From NCBI RefSeq assembly GCF_030408595.1, contig NZ_CP047080.1, positions 2,891,001 through 2,955,000 of the forward strand: 64,000 nt of DNA, written 5' to 3'. Positions 47,526 through 55,949 of this stretch are shown one piece after another. The notes below the pieces were generated by a model. The model worked only from the letters and a program-made list of their open reading frames with translations. It had not been told where the DNA came from and made no database searches. This DNA is from Corynebacterium canis (GTDB lineage: Bacteria; Actinomycetota; Actinomycetes; Mycobacteriales; Mycobacteriaceae). The first letter of the stretch is position 1, and every line of letters begins with the position of its first letter. Made by a program: the position numbers and the translations under genes.

Positions 47526-48914
47526 TTATGCGCCCTCCGTAGTTGCTCGGCGCGGGGGATCATCGCGCAACGCGTGCTTGCCGCGCGGCGGGATCTGGGG
47601 GCGCGGCGGGGCGGCGGGAGGGGCTGGCGGATCTGGCGGGACGGGAGGTGCTGGCGGAGACGAAACTGTTTGCTGTTCGAATTGCTCCGTTGGGGCGTCT
47701 GCAAGGTCTGGGGTATCTGGCTCAGGTTCGGGCGCCTGTGGGGCCGCTGGGGACGGCTCCGGCTGCGCTGGAGCATCACCATCCTTTTTGGCTTGCTCTT
47801 CGGCGAGTTTTTGGGCCTTGAGCTGTTCGCGGCGTTCCCGCTTTGCGGCATTGCGCTGCTGGCGCACCAAACGCTTTTGCTCACGATCCGCGTTGAGTTG
47901 CGCGCGTTTTTCCTTTTTGGCGGTGCGGGCGGCGGCGCGATGTTCCTGGAACTTATGGGGTTGCAGCAACATCATTAGGCGATGTTTCCGGATGCTCCAC
48001 TTAAACAATTTCCGCTGGGATTCTTTTTCCACACGGCGCTCGAACGCCTCATCCTGGAAGGATTCGAATTCCTGCGTAAGGGGATACCTCTTGTCAATGA
48101 GGAAATTCAACACCACGATTTGACCGAGGGTCCACAGGTTGTTAGCCACCCAGTAAACCACGATTGCGGAGGGCACCGGCGAATACATCGCCGCGCTGAT
48201 CAGCATCAATGGAATGATCAGCACCATGCCGATAATGATGTGATTCATCCGCACCGCCACCCGGTTTTCATGGTCCAGCGTCAGGTAGGAGCGGCTGATG
48301 GAGTAGGACATATTGCCGATGGTGAAAAACGAGGCCACAACCACCAACGGCAGGACGAACCAAAACACCTCGTCCCTATTGGTGCCCAAATCTTGGAATT
48401 GCTCCGCGCTCATGGATACGTACGCCGGCACCGGGATGTTCCAAATGCGCGTTTGCAGGAAGGAGCGAACCTCCTCGCTGCTAAGGAAACCGATCGGGTG
48501 AATCAGCGAGGCGTCGATGCCCTCGACGGGCCGCGCCATATGGATCAACAGGTTATAGAGACCGATAAACACGGGAAGCTGGATCAACGCCGGAAAACAA
48601 CCCGCCTTGGGGCTAAAGTTATGCTCCTTGTAGATTTCATTCATCGCTGCGCGTTGCTCTTTATCGGCATCCGCATCGGTTCGGTCCGCGAACTCCGCCT
48701 GGACCGCCTTCAGCCGGGGGCGCATGTTCACCATCATGCGCGTCGCCTGGAATTGCTTCCACGCCAACGGCAGGATAATCGAACGTACGGTCACAATCAG
48801 GCCAAACAAAGAAATAAGCCAGGCTAGCTGATCGTCCACACCGAAAACATTATGGAGCATCAGGTGCCACAGCTTCATCACGCCGGACACAGGGTAGATG
48901 AATACTTCCATCAT
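47526..48914 (-). CDS. yidC: YidC/Oxa1-family membrane protein insertase, paralogue with long C-terminus
   Basis: Inserts membrane proteins. About 462 residues: an N-terminal YidC core (about 1-290) with five helices and the conserved segment SPKAGCFPALIQLPVFIGLYNLL, then a long charged, Lys/Arg/Gln-rich region with many Ala and a Pro-rich tail. Because such a gene is normally found near rpmH/rnpA, this copy may be a second paralogue. ATG 48914 is chosen; ATG 48926, immediately after GGAAAGG, has no spacing. The tail may bind ribosomes or nucleic acid. Confidence 0.85.
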   Translation of the reverse strand: MMEVFIYPVSGVMKLWHLMLHNVFGVDDQLAWLISLFGLIVTVRSIILPLAWKQFQATRMMVNMRPRLKAVQAEFADRTDADADKEQRAAMNEIYKEHNFSPKAGCFPALIQLPVFIGLYNLLIHMARPVEGIDASLIHPIGFLSSEEVRSFLQTRIWNIPVPAYVSMSAEQFQDLGTNRDEVFWFVLPLVVVASFFTIGNMSYSISRSYLTLDHENRVAVRMNHIIIGMVLIIPLMLISAAMYSPVPSAIVVYWVANNLWTLGQIVVLNFLIDKRYPLTQEFESFQDEAFERRVEKESQRKLFKWSIRKHRLMMLLQPHKFQEHRAAARTAKKEKRAQLNADREQKRLVRQQRNAAKRERREQLKAQKLAEEQAKKDGDAPAQPEPSPAAPQAPEPEPDTPDLADAPTEQFEQQTVSSPPAPPVPPDPPAPPAAPPRPQIPPRGKHALRDDPPRRATTEGA

Positions 48915-48982
48915 CGTCAGGTGCATCCTTTCCGGTTAATTCCTCCGATTGATGGTAGCGCGCAGTGATAAACTCTGTCGCC

Positions 48983-49771
48983 ATGAGTCATGCTGCAGCG
49001 CCACGACGCCTCAGCCTCACACAAGTGTTGGGAGAGCTGTTTATTACCGTGGGCGTCCTCTTTTTCCTCTTCGCCTTTTATGAGTCGTATTGGACAAATT
49101 TAGAAGCAAGCAGGGAGCAATCTAAGGTCTCGGACAAGCTTGACCAGCAGTGGCAGCATGTGAACCCACGGCAAAAACTCACCCCCGAATTAGGCGAGGC
49201 CTTCGCTCGAATGTATATTCCAGCGTTCGGCTCTGATTTCCATTTCGCCATCGTCGAAGGAACCACCGACGCGGACCTGCTCGCGGGCCCCGGCCGCTAT
49301 ACCGAAAGCCAGCTTCCGGGGGATCCGGGCAATTTCGCCGTGGCCGGCCATCGCGTGGGCAAAGGCGCACCGTTTAATGATCTTGGCAATTTAAAGGTGT
49401 GCGACGCCGTCGTCGTAGAGACCAGCAACCGGTGGGACGTCTACCGCATTTTGCCTATCGACGCCCAGGGGGAACAGCGCCGCGCGGAGGCCCTGCAATG
49501 CCTCACTCCCGAGCAGGCAGAACGCCTAGCCACCGGGGATTATGCCGGGGTGAACGGGCGGGCCATTACGGTCCCCGGCGATATTGCCAGCATCAACCCC
49601 ATCCCCGGCCTAGATGTGGCGGAAGCCACCCCGGAGATGGAAGCCCTCATGACCATGACCACCTGCCACCCGCAGTTTTCCAATGCGGAGCGCATGATCG
49701 TGCACGCCATGCTCGTGCGCTCCGAACCAAAGCAACCCGGGGTTCGCCCCGCCGAACTCGAGGAGAAATAA
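48983..49771 (+). CDS. Class E sortase
   Basis: Anchors surface proteins to peptidoglycan. The 262-residue protein has an N-terminal membrane helix (about 15-38), then a sortase domain. His123 is in VAGHRVG and Cys228 in TMTTCHPQFSNAERMIV, with Arg in the last block completing the catalytic set. ATG 48983 gives MSHAAAPRRLSL; the frame also allows 48965. This is the housekeeping class of actinobacteria. A 50-residue membrane protein follows 7 bp later. Confidence 0.9.
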   Translation: MSHAAAPRRLSLTQVLGELFITVGVLFFLFAFYESYWTNLEASREQSKVSDKLDQQWQHVNPRQKLTPELGEAFARMYIPAFGSDFHFAIVEGTTDADLLAGPGRYTESQLPGDPGNFAVAGHRVGKGAPFNDLGNLKVCDAVVVETSNRWDVYRILPIDAQGEQRRAEALQCLTPEQAERLATGDYAGVNGRAITVPGDIASINPIPGLDVAEATPEMEALMTMTTCHPQFSNAERMIVHAMLVRSEPKQPGVRPAELEEK

Positions 49772-49778
49772 CACACCC

Positions 49779-49931
49779 ATGTACGGACTCATCTGGCGTG
49801 CCATCCCCGGCCCCTGGCCGATAAAACTCTTGGTATCCATCGCCCTGCTCGTGGGAACATTCTTCCTACTGATGGAAGTTGTGTTCCCCTACGTCAGCGC
49901 ACACATGCCATACAACGACGTCATGGTATAA
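49779..49931 (+). CDS. 50-residue conserved membrane protein next to the sortase gene
   Basis: A short protein beginning MYGLIWRAIPGPWPIKLL, with one helix (about 17-38) and the end PYNDVMV. It resembles small membrane proteins annotated in mycobacteria near pabA/trpG and sortase genes (MYxWIWRxLPGP). It starts 7 bp after the sortase stop and is probably co-transcribed with it. Function is unknown; a helper of the sortase is only an idea. Confidence 0.78.
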   Translation: MYGLIWRAIPGPWPIKLLVSIALLVGTFFLLMEVVFPYVSAHMPYNDVMV

Positions 49932-49933
49932 CG

Positions 49934-50479
49934 CTACAAACCAAGCCGGGCAATCACCTCCTTGGCCACCAATTCCACCTTGATCGACTGCGCCTGGTTG
50001 GAAAACACCACCACCGCAACACTGCCCTTCTGCACCGCGTAAATAGAACGCCCCTCCGAGCCCAATCGGCCCCCCGACCAGCCTTCCGGCTCCTCGGCGG
50101 GCTCGGTCTCATTGATGGGGGCGGCCCAATTCACCACGTCCACGGCCTGCTGCTCGTCGGGCATGTGCCGCACGATCACCTGCAATTGCGGTTCCTCCTG
50201 ATAGGACCAGAACACGCATGCGGGAGTATCAAAACGCTCGTCGATCCCTTGCGTGGTTACTTTTTGCCCGTTCGTATCCGCTACCCAGTTCGTGTCCAGA
50301 TAGGGGCACGGTGTGGTTGCGTCGCGCGGTACCTCTGCCGCGGCGTCGATAGGCAATCCCTGGTCGGGGACAACGGCGGGGGCCTCAGGGGTAGGCGTGG
50401 TTGTTTGTTGCTCGCCGAGTTGGGGGGTCGAGCAGGCGGCGAGGAGGGCACAACTAAGTACCAAAACTGTACGGCGCAT
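49934..50479 (-). CDS. DUF2020 lipoprotein
   Basis: A 181-residue lipoprotein with lipobox LLAAC (Cys16), a Thr/Pro-rich linker, then the DUF2020 domain (PCPYLDTNWVADTNGQ..., two Cys, EGWSGGRLGSEGRSIYAVQKG). Its role is unknown; a DUF2020 structure from C. diphtheriae exists. TAGACT at 50492-50487 lies 7 bases before the ATG, which fits a leaderless transcript. It is divergent from the histidine kinase gene with only 25 bp between the start codons. Confidence 0.88.
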   Translation of the reverse strand: MRRTVLVLSCALLAACSTPQLGEQQTTTPTPEAPAVVPDQGLPIDAAAEVPRDATTPCPYLDTNWVADTNGQKVTTQGIDERFDTPACVFWSYQEEPQLQVIVRHMPDEQQAVDVVNWAAPINETEPAEEPEGWSGGRLGSEGRSIYAVQKGSVAVVVFSNQAQSIKVELVAKEVIARLGL

Positions 50480-50486
50480 GCACTCC

Positions 50487-50496
50487 AGTCTAGGGT
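50487..50496. promoter_or_regulatory. Overlapping candidate -10 elements of DUF2020 and histidine kinase genes
   Basis: TAGACT (minus, 50492-50487) and TAGGGT (plus, 50491-50496) overlap by two bases. They lie 7 and 8 bases before their ATGs, so both transcripts may be leaderless. Confidence 0.4.
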
Positions 50497-50504
50497 TGCT
50501 GTGT

Positions 50505-51737
50505 ATGAACAGTGAACCGGCCGCCCTGCAGAATCATGGGTTGCGCAAAGGCGTGCATTTCCTCACCGCGTTTCTGCTGGTTGTGATCGTATTGGCGTCA
50601 GTACGTCTGCCGTCCTTGGAACTGCTGGCCATGATCGGACTGGCAAGCGGATTCGGCGCCGTATACTACGCGGGAAACCGGCATTTGCGGGACCCCCTGG
50701 CGCTGCAATTATGGTTGCTGGCACTGACGTGCATATGGATCATCATGGTGCCGATCCAAACCAGCGCCGTGTATTTGGTCTTTGCGCTGTATTTCCTCTA
50801 CCTGCAGGTTTTAACTGATTTCCGCGGTTTGATCGCGGTGATCGGTGCCACGGTGGTTTCGGTGCTGAGCCAGTACCCGCACATGACCATCGGCAGCGTG
50901 CTAGGCCCCTGCGTGGCGGCATTGGTTTCGGTGGGCATCAACTACGCGTTCCAGGCGCTGTGGACGGTTTCGCAAGACCGCCAAAAGCTTATCGAGGAGC
51001 TGCTGCAAACCCGCTCCCAACTGGCGGAAACGGAACGCGCGGCGGGGATTGCGGCGGAGCGCCAACGCATTGCCCACGAAATCCACGACACCTTGGCCCA
51101 GGGTTTGTCCAGCATTCAGATGCTGCTCCACGTCGCAGAGCGTGAGCTTGAGGCGGTGCCTGACGACGTCGCTGAACCCGCCGTCCGCCGCATCCGCCAG
51201 GCCCGCACCACCGCCGCCGATAATCTCAGTGAAGCCCGCGCCATGATCGCGGCACTGCAACCGCCAGCGCTTTCGAAAACCTCATTGGAGGGCGCCCTGC
51301 ATCGCGTGGCCCAAGGGGTGGTGGGCACGGAGGTGAGCGTGGTGGTGGAAGGCCAAGAACGTCAATTGCCCATGCGGACCGAAGCCTCCCTGTTGCGCAT
51401 CGCCCAAGGTGCGGTGGGAAACGTGGCCAAGCATGCGCAGGCGGAACGTTGCCGCATTACCTTGACCTATGGGGAAGAAGAGGTGCGGTTGGATATTGTG
51501 GACAATGGAGTCGGCTTCGACCCGGAATCGATCGGTGCGCGGCCCGCCGGACTCGGCCATATCGGGTTGGACGCAATGCGCCAACGCGCGGTGGAGCAGG
51601 GCGGCACCTTAAACGTGGAATCCGAACCTGGTGGCGGTACCGCGGTCTCTGTGGCACTCCCCGTCACCGGGGAACTAGAATCAAAATCTGAACCTACCGA
51701 TAAGGGAGCCCACGATGATCCGAGTTCTCCTAGCTGA
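50505..51737 (+). CDS. Sensor histidine kinase (ChrS-like)
   Basis: A 410-residue sensor kinase: five or six membrane helices (about 10-160), then a DHp domain of HisKA_3 type (RQRIAHEIHDTLAQGLSS, phospho-acceptor His194), and a HATPase region (DNGVGFD, GLGHIGLDAMRQR). It is paired with the NarL-type regulator downstream, overlapping its start by 23 bp. The architecture and partner resemble the haem-responsive ChrSA systems of corynebacteria; the ligand is not certain. Confidence 0.88.
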   Translation: MNSEPAALQNHGLRKGVHFLTAFLLVVIVLASVRLPSLELLAMIGLASGFGAVYYAGNRHLRDPLALQLWLLALTCIWIIMVPIQTSAVYLVFALYFLYLQVLTDFRGLIAVIGATVVSVLSQYPHMTIGSVLGPCVAALVSVGINYAFQALWTVSQDRQKLIEELLQTRSQLAETERAAGIAAERQRIAHEIHDTLAQGLSSIQMLLHVAERELEAVPDDVAEPAVRRIRQARTTAADNLSEARAMIAALQPPALSKTSLEGALHRVAQGVVGTEVSVVVEGQERQLPMRTEASLLRIAQGAVGNVAKHAQAERCRITLTYGEEEVRLDIVDNGVGFDPESIGARPAGLGHIGLDAMRQRAVEQGGTLNVESEPGGGTAVSVALPVTGELESKSEPTDKGAHDDPSSPS

Positions 51738-52353
51738 CGATCATGAAATCGTCCGCCTAGGTCTACGCGCCGTTCTAGAATCCGCCAAAGACATCGAAGT
51801 GGTAGGTGAAGTTGCCACGGCGGAGGCCGCGATTGAAGCTGCGCAGCGCGGTGGGATCGACGTTATCCTGATGGACCTGCGCTTCGGTGCCGGCGCGGAA
51901 GGCACCCTGGTTTCTACCGGCGCGGACGCCACCGCGGCGATCAAACGCTCCATGGACAACCCGCCGAACGTGCTGGTGGTGACCAATTACGATACCGACG
52001 CGGATATCTTGGGTGCCATCGAGGCGGGGGCGGTGGGCTACCTGCTCAAGGACGCGCCACCGGCGGAATTATTGGCCGCGGTACGTTCCGCGGCCGAAGG
52101 CGACTCCACACTTTCGCCCGTGGTTGCGAATAGGTTGATGACTCGTGTGCGCACCCCCCGCACATCCCTCACCCCGCGCGAACTCGAGGTACTCAAGCTC
52201 GTGGCCAGCGGCTCCTCCAACCGGGACATTGGCAAAGTGCTGTTCCTCTCGGAGGCGACGGTGAAATCGCACTTAGTACATATCTACGACAAGCTGGGCG
52301 TCCGCTCCCGCACCTCTGCAGTTGCCGCGGCCCGCGAGCAAGGCGTGCTGTAG
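51715..52353 (+). CDS. NarL-family response regulator (ChrA-like)
   Basis: A 212-residue regulator with receiver domain (ADDHEIVRLG, phosphoacceptor Asp54 in ILMDLRFG, VTNYDTD, LLKDAP) and a LuxR-type HTH (LTPRELEVLKLVASGSSNRDI, SEATVKSHLVHIYDKL). From memory of family members it resembles ChrA of C. diphtheriae. The haem exporter genes hrtBA, often next to chrSA, are not adjacent here. Confidence 0.9.
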   Translation: MIRVLLADDHEIVRLGLRAVLESAKDIEVVGEVATAEAAIEAAQRGGIDVILMDLRFGAGAEGTLVSTGADATAAIKRSMDNPPNVLVVTNYDTDADILGAIEAGAVGYLLKDAPPAELLAAVRSAAEGDSTLSPVVANRLMTRVRTPRTSLTPRELEVLKLVASGSSNRDIGKVLFLSEATVKSHLVHIYDKLGVRSRTSAVAAAREQGVL

Positions 52354-52703
52354 TGGGGTGGTGACGCGCAACTTTGGCCTGCGCCGATGGGTTGTGCGCC
52401 TAGGTTGCTGGTGGGTTGTGCGCAATCAGATTCGTCGCCCATGCCGCGATTAGGTTGTGCGCGCCTGGCTGATTGGTTGTGTGCAACCGCCGACCTGGGG
52501 CTGGTCTTTCTATTCTTCATTCGGGGGTCCAACGAAGAAATCCCGGACGAATCTGGCCGAAAAACGCTGCAGCTCGTCTTTCCATTCTTCGTTGACCACC
52601 CTAATGAAGAAATTCCGGACGATCGCAGGTCAACGGCTGCACACAACCTATCCGGTTGCGGGTCGCCCACCCCGAAGATCTACATCAAATCGACCAGCAG
52701 GCT
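52354..52703. repeat. Intergenic region with short direct repeats and two palindromic units
   Basis: GGTTGTGCGC occurs at 52390, 52414 and 52453, with a one-base variant (GGTTGTGTGC) at 52475 and an inverted copy of that variant at 52639-52648. Two related 47-bp units lie at 52504-52550 and 52576-52622. Each contains an imperfect inverted repeat (ATTCTTC ... GAAGAAAT) and ends CCGGACGA. No gene is evident. Confidence 0.75.
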
Positions 52704-53324
52704 TCAGATCGAATAATCCGCCGGCGGCGCGGACAGCAATTGGCGTGCGAGATCGCGGGCGGTTTCCAGCGGGGTGATATTGCGGCTGAGCCGCGCGCCC
52801 GCCAACCCGCCGTCGAGGAATACCAGCAGCTGGTTCGCCTGCGTGGTCCCCGGGTAGCCATTCTTTTCGGTGAGTAGGTCCGTCATGGTTTTATGGCACC
52901 ACGAGCGGTGCTCTTGCACCGCCGCCACAATCCCATGCTCGCTTTCAGTTTCGGGCCGCGGGTATTCGTTCGCGGCGTTTTGGAAATGGGACCCTCGGTA
53001 ATCCTTTAGGGGTTCTTCTTCGATGCATTGATCGAAAAACGCCAGGATTTTATCCTCCGGGTTATCCATATTTGCGGTGCGGGCGCGCCAATCGGCCCGC
53101 CATTGCTCGTCTAGGGCGTGCAGGTAGGCGATCACCAGGGCGTCCTTCGAACCAAACAATGAGTAGAGGCTCGCTTTGGCTACATCGGCCTCGCGCAGAA
53201 TGCGGTCGATGCCGATCACACGGATGCCCTCCGTGGTAAACAGGCTGGTAGCGCTAGCCAGCAGCCGTTCCCGAGGGACCGGGCGGTTCCGTCGGCTACT
53301 CTTCTTCGGGGCGATCGGTCCCAC
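52704..53324 (-). CDS. TetR-family transcriptional regulator
   Basis: A 206-residue regulator. The N-terminal HTH spans about residues 20-65 (RERLLASATSLFTTEGIRVIG, EADVAKASLYSLFGSK). The ligand-binding half has no diagnostic motif. GTG 53324 is chosen: AGGAAGGG is just upstream, and earlier in-frame starts run into low-complexity sequence. Family regulators usually control neighbouring or efflux genes; the target is unknown. Confidence 0.85.
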   Translation of the reverse strand: MGPIAPKKSSRRNRPVPRERLLASATSLFTTEGIRVIGIDRILREADVAKASLYSLFGSKDALVIAYLHALDEQWRADWRARTANMDNPEDKILAFFDQCIEEEPLKDYRGSHFQNAANEYPRPETESEHGIVAAVQEHRSWCHKTMTDLLTEKNGYPGTTQANQLLVFLDGGLAGARLSRNITPLETARDLARQLLSAPPADYSI

Positions 53325-53490
53325 TTCCCTTCCTGAATGATCAAGCGGTATCAGAACACCCAGATTACCCCAGAAACAGACAATTCTGTTCATATTGACC
53401 GACCGCCCCCGTTTTGTTGCACACGAACCCGCCGATGACCGAGGACACGCCACCCAGTTTCCCCCAAAAGGGTGAGAGTGCCCTGTCCCA

Positions 53491-53534
53491 AACAACAACC
53501 CCACAACCCTGGTCAGGTTGTGGGGCGTTGTTGT
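53491..53534 (-). terminator. Large hairpin downstream of the GlsB-like gene
   Basis: A long stem (about 53491-53508 with 53516-53533) with one small mismatch, just after the stop of the membrane protein gene. The T run is weak. Confidence 0.6.
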
Positions 53535-53543
53535 AGACACCGT

Positions 53544-53804
53544 CTACTTGCGTACCAGCTGTACGACTGTCAATAGAATGACGGCGCCCAAGAGGCAGGT
53601 GAGGAAGCTGAATACCAAACCGGCACCTGCAACATCCACGCCGAGCAGGCCCAAGAGCCAGCCGCCGATGATGCCGCCAACTACACCAACCAAGATGTTC
53701 AATCCAATGCCCTGCTGGGCATCAGTACCTTTGATCTTAGATGCAATCCAGCCGGCCAAACCGCCGATAATGATCCAACCTAAGAACCCTAATCCCAGAT
53801 TCAT
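53544..53804 (-). CDS. GlsB/YeaQ/YmgE-type small membrane protein (transglycosylase-associated)
   Basis: An 86-residue protein with three membrane helices and glycine-rich segments (GWIIIGGLAGWIASKIKGTDAQ, VGGIIGGWLLGLLG). Members are stress-induced; their function is not known. ATG 53804 is chosen because GAAGGGAG lies 9 bases upstream; ATG 53813 directly abuts that site. Confidence 0.87.
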   Translation of the reverse strand: MNLGLGFLGWIIIGGLAGWIASKIKGTDAQQGIGLNILVGVVGGIIGGWLLGLLGVDVAGAGLVFSFLTCLLGAVILLTVVQLVRK

Positions 53805-53851
53805 GGAAGCCATCTCCCTTCGTTGTCGTGTATAAGCTCAAGGGTAAAGCT

Positions 53852-53910
53852 GAAAAACACCTAAATCGACCTTCCATTACAAAGTGCAATAGGAACGTGA
53901 TCTAGGTGTT
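53852..53910 (-). terminator. Terminator after the universal stress protein gene
   Basis: AACACCTAAATC at 53856-53867 pairs with GATCTAGGTGTT at 53899-53910 (11 of 12), with a long loop, and T residues follow in minus reading. Confidence 0.55.
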
Positions 53911-53944
53911 ATCCGAAATATACATTGGTAGCAATCAAGCTACG

Positions 53945-54835
53945 TTACTTGCTCTCGGGACGCACCACCATCATCGGACATGGCGTGGACTGCAACAACG
54001 CCCTCGACGTAGAGCCGAGCAGCATGCCCTTGAATCCACCACGGCCGTGGGACCCAACAACCAGCAATTGCGCACCCAGCGCCGCATCCGTCAAGGCACG
54101 AACGGGACGGTCGCGGGTAACAATCTTGGTTACCTTTACGTCCGGATACTTCTCCGAGAACCCTGCCAACCGGTGGCCCAGCAACATGTGCTGTTCCTGT
54201 TCCACGACTTCCCACTGTTGTTGCGCAGCGGTAAGCCCAGCCAATGATGCCTGGATCTGCATATCCATCCACGTGTGCACGGCGATCAGCTCGCAATCGC
54301 GGGCGTCCGCCTCCGCAAACGCGTATTCGATGGCCTTTTGGCTAATGCCGGAGCCATCTACGCCAACCACCACGGGGCCGTACTTGTAGGCCTCGTCGAG
54401 GTCTTCGCGCACAACCACAACGGGGCACAGCGCATGGCTGACCACCGCCGCGGAAACGCTTCCCATCACCATCCCGGAAAGGCCACCAAGGCCGCGGGAT
54501 CCCATGACAATCATGGTGACGTCCTTGGACATGTCCAGCAACATATCGATCGGGCTCCCCTCGGCAAGGGTATGACAAATCTCAATGTCCGGAGCTACCT
54601 TTTGCGCCTCTGCGCGGGCGGTTTCGATCTTCTCCATCGTTTCCGCTTGGAGATCATCGAACAATTCCTGGGGCGGAACCATCCCCTCTGCGTAGAGGAA
54701 TTGCGGCATGGTGTAGCTAGCGGCGAGCCGGAGCGGAATACCCCGCTTCAACGCGGTGTTTGCGGCCCAGCGAACGGCGGCTAGGGAAGCAAGTGACCCG
54801 TCTACGGCAGCTACAACAGTATTATCCTTGCTCAT
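53945..54835 (-). CDS. Universal stress protein, two UspA domains in tandem
   Basis: A 296-residue protein with two UspA domains (about 5-150 and 155-296). Each ends in the ATP-binding pattern: GSRGLGGLSGMVMGSVS and GSHGRGGFKGMLLGSTS. It likely binds ATP and modulates stress or dormancy responses. ATG 54835 has AGAAAGG upstream. Confidence 0.93.
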   Translation of the reverse strand: MSKDNTVVAAVDGSLASLAAVRWAANTALKRGIPLRLAASYTMPQFLYAEGMVPPQELFDDLQAETMEKIETARAEAQKVAPDIEICHTLAEGSPIDMLLDMSKDVTMIVMGSRGLGGLSGMVMGSVSAAVVSHALCPVVVVREDLDEAYKYGPVVVGVDGSGISQKAIEYAFAEADARDCELIAVHTWMDMQIQASLAGLTAAQQQWEVVEQEQHMLLGHRLAGFSEKYPDVKVTKIVTRDRPVRALTDAALGAQLLVVGSHGRGGFKGMLLGSTSRALLQSTPCPMMVVRPESK

Positions 54836-54879
54836 AATGCACCTTTCTCTCTGATAACCCCCAGCCTACACCGCACTGG

Positions 54880-55803
54880 TTAGAACCAGTTGCCTAATTC
54901 CTGAATAGATGCTTCACGAATTTCGGGGTCATACGCATAAGTCACCGTAATAATTTCATCGATGCTGTGCGCCGACGCCCACCGCTGCATCCGAAGTGTC
55001 ACATCGGGCCCCGTCCCCGCAAAGGTCACCTGCAAGGATTCCCCAATCTGTGCCTTGACCAAAGGATGCATTTCAATCGCCCGCGGCGGCGATAAAAGTC
55101 CGCGTTTCCCCGTCACGGCGCTTTCAAACATTTGCAGCAATGTGGTCATCTGGAATTCGGCCTCGTCGCGGGAATCGCACACCATCACATTCGCGCTGGC
55201 CAACACATAGGGTTGCGTGCATTGCTGCGAGGGCATGAAGCCCGCGTGGTACGCCGCGATCGCGGCGTCGAGACTCCGCGGCGCGTAGTGGCTGGTAAAC
55301 GCAAAGGGCAACCCTAATTGTCCCGCCAACGTCGCAGCCTGCACCCCCGCACCCATAATGCACAGCGGCACCTGGCAAAACATGCCCGCGGTGCTGGCCA
55401 AATGCTGGTGCAATTGCCGGACATCGGCCATCACGCTGGTGTTGCGCCCCAGCTGGCGCATGGTTTCGGCATCCACCCCGGCCCCGCCGCTCAACGCCGC
55501 CTCGATGCGCTTCGGGTGCAGCGTGGCCAGGGTGCCTAGGTCCTCCGCAAGCCGCAGCGGGCGGTGCAACGGCACCATCGTCCCCCCAGACCCCACCCGG
55601 ATGGTGCTGGTCACGCTGGCGATATGCCCCATCAGGATGGTGGTCGCGCCGCACGCCAACCCGGGCGTGTTGTGGTGTTCCCCGATCCAGTAGCGCTGAT
55701 AGCCCGCCTCTTCCGCCACTTGTGCGGCGCGTATGGTTGCCGCGATGGCCGCGCTCGGGGTCGTCGATACGGGGACGAGGTCAAGGACTGACAGCGCGAC
55801 CAT
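54880..55803 (-). CDS. LLM-class flavin-dependent oxidoreductase (luciferase-like)
   Basis: A 307-residue monooxygenase-like protein of the bacterial luciferase superfamily. The N-terminal RYWIGEHHNTPG and IRVGSGGTMVPLHRPL blocks are typical. The substrate is unknown. Its ATG shares one base with the stop (TAATG) of the 48-residue gene upstream, so both are co-translated. Confidence 0.88.
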   Translation of the reverse strand: MVALSVLDLVPVSTTPSAAIAATIRAAQVAEEAGYQRYWIGEHHNTPGLACGATTILMGHIASVTSTIRVGSGGTMVPLHRPLRLAEDLGTLATLHPKRIEAALSGGAGVDAETMRQLGRNTSVMADVRQLHQHLASTAGMFCQVPLCIMGAGVQAATLAGQLGLPFAFTSHYAPRSLDAAIAAYHAGFMPSQQCTQPYVLASANVMVCDSRDEAEFQMTTLLQMFESAVTGKRGLLSPPRAIEMHPLVKAQIGESLQVTFAGTGPDVTLRMQRWASAHSIDEIITVTYAYDPEIREASIQELGNWF

Positions 55804-55949
55804 TATGCCGGGATTTCTACGATGTGTGCAGCCTCGGCGGTATCTGGGGAAAATGCCGCATATAGTGCGAAAAGCAGGTCGGCGGACAGCTTCCCAATAC
55901 CATTGTTGAAGAATTCAAACACTGGAGCTAGGAGTGCGTTCATATCCAT
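55803..55949 (-). CDS. 48-residue small protein upstream of the LLM oxidoreductase
   Basis: A short protein beginning MDMNALLAPVFEFF, then NGIGKLSADLLFALYAAF and the end EAAHIVEIPA. One amphipathic or membrane helix is likely. No ribosome site precedes the ATG; TAATCT lies 7 bases upstream, which fits a leaderless start. It is coupled to the oxidoreductase gene (TAATG). I do not recognise the family. It could be a small membrane peptide like those often found in corynebacteria, but no porin match was seen. Confidence 0.6.
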   Translation of the reverse strand: MDMNALLAPVFEFFNNGIGKLSADLLFALYAAFSPDTAEAAHIVEIPA

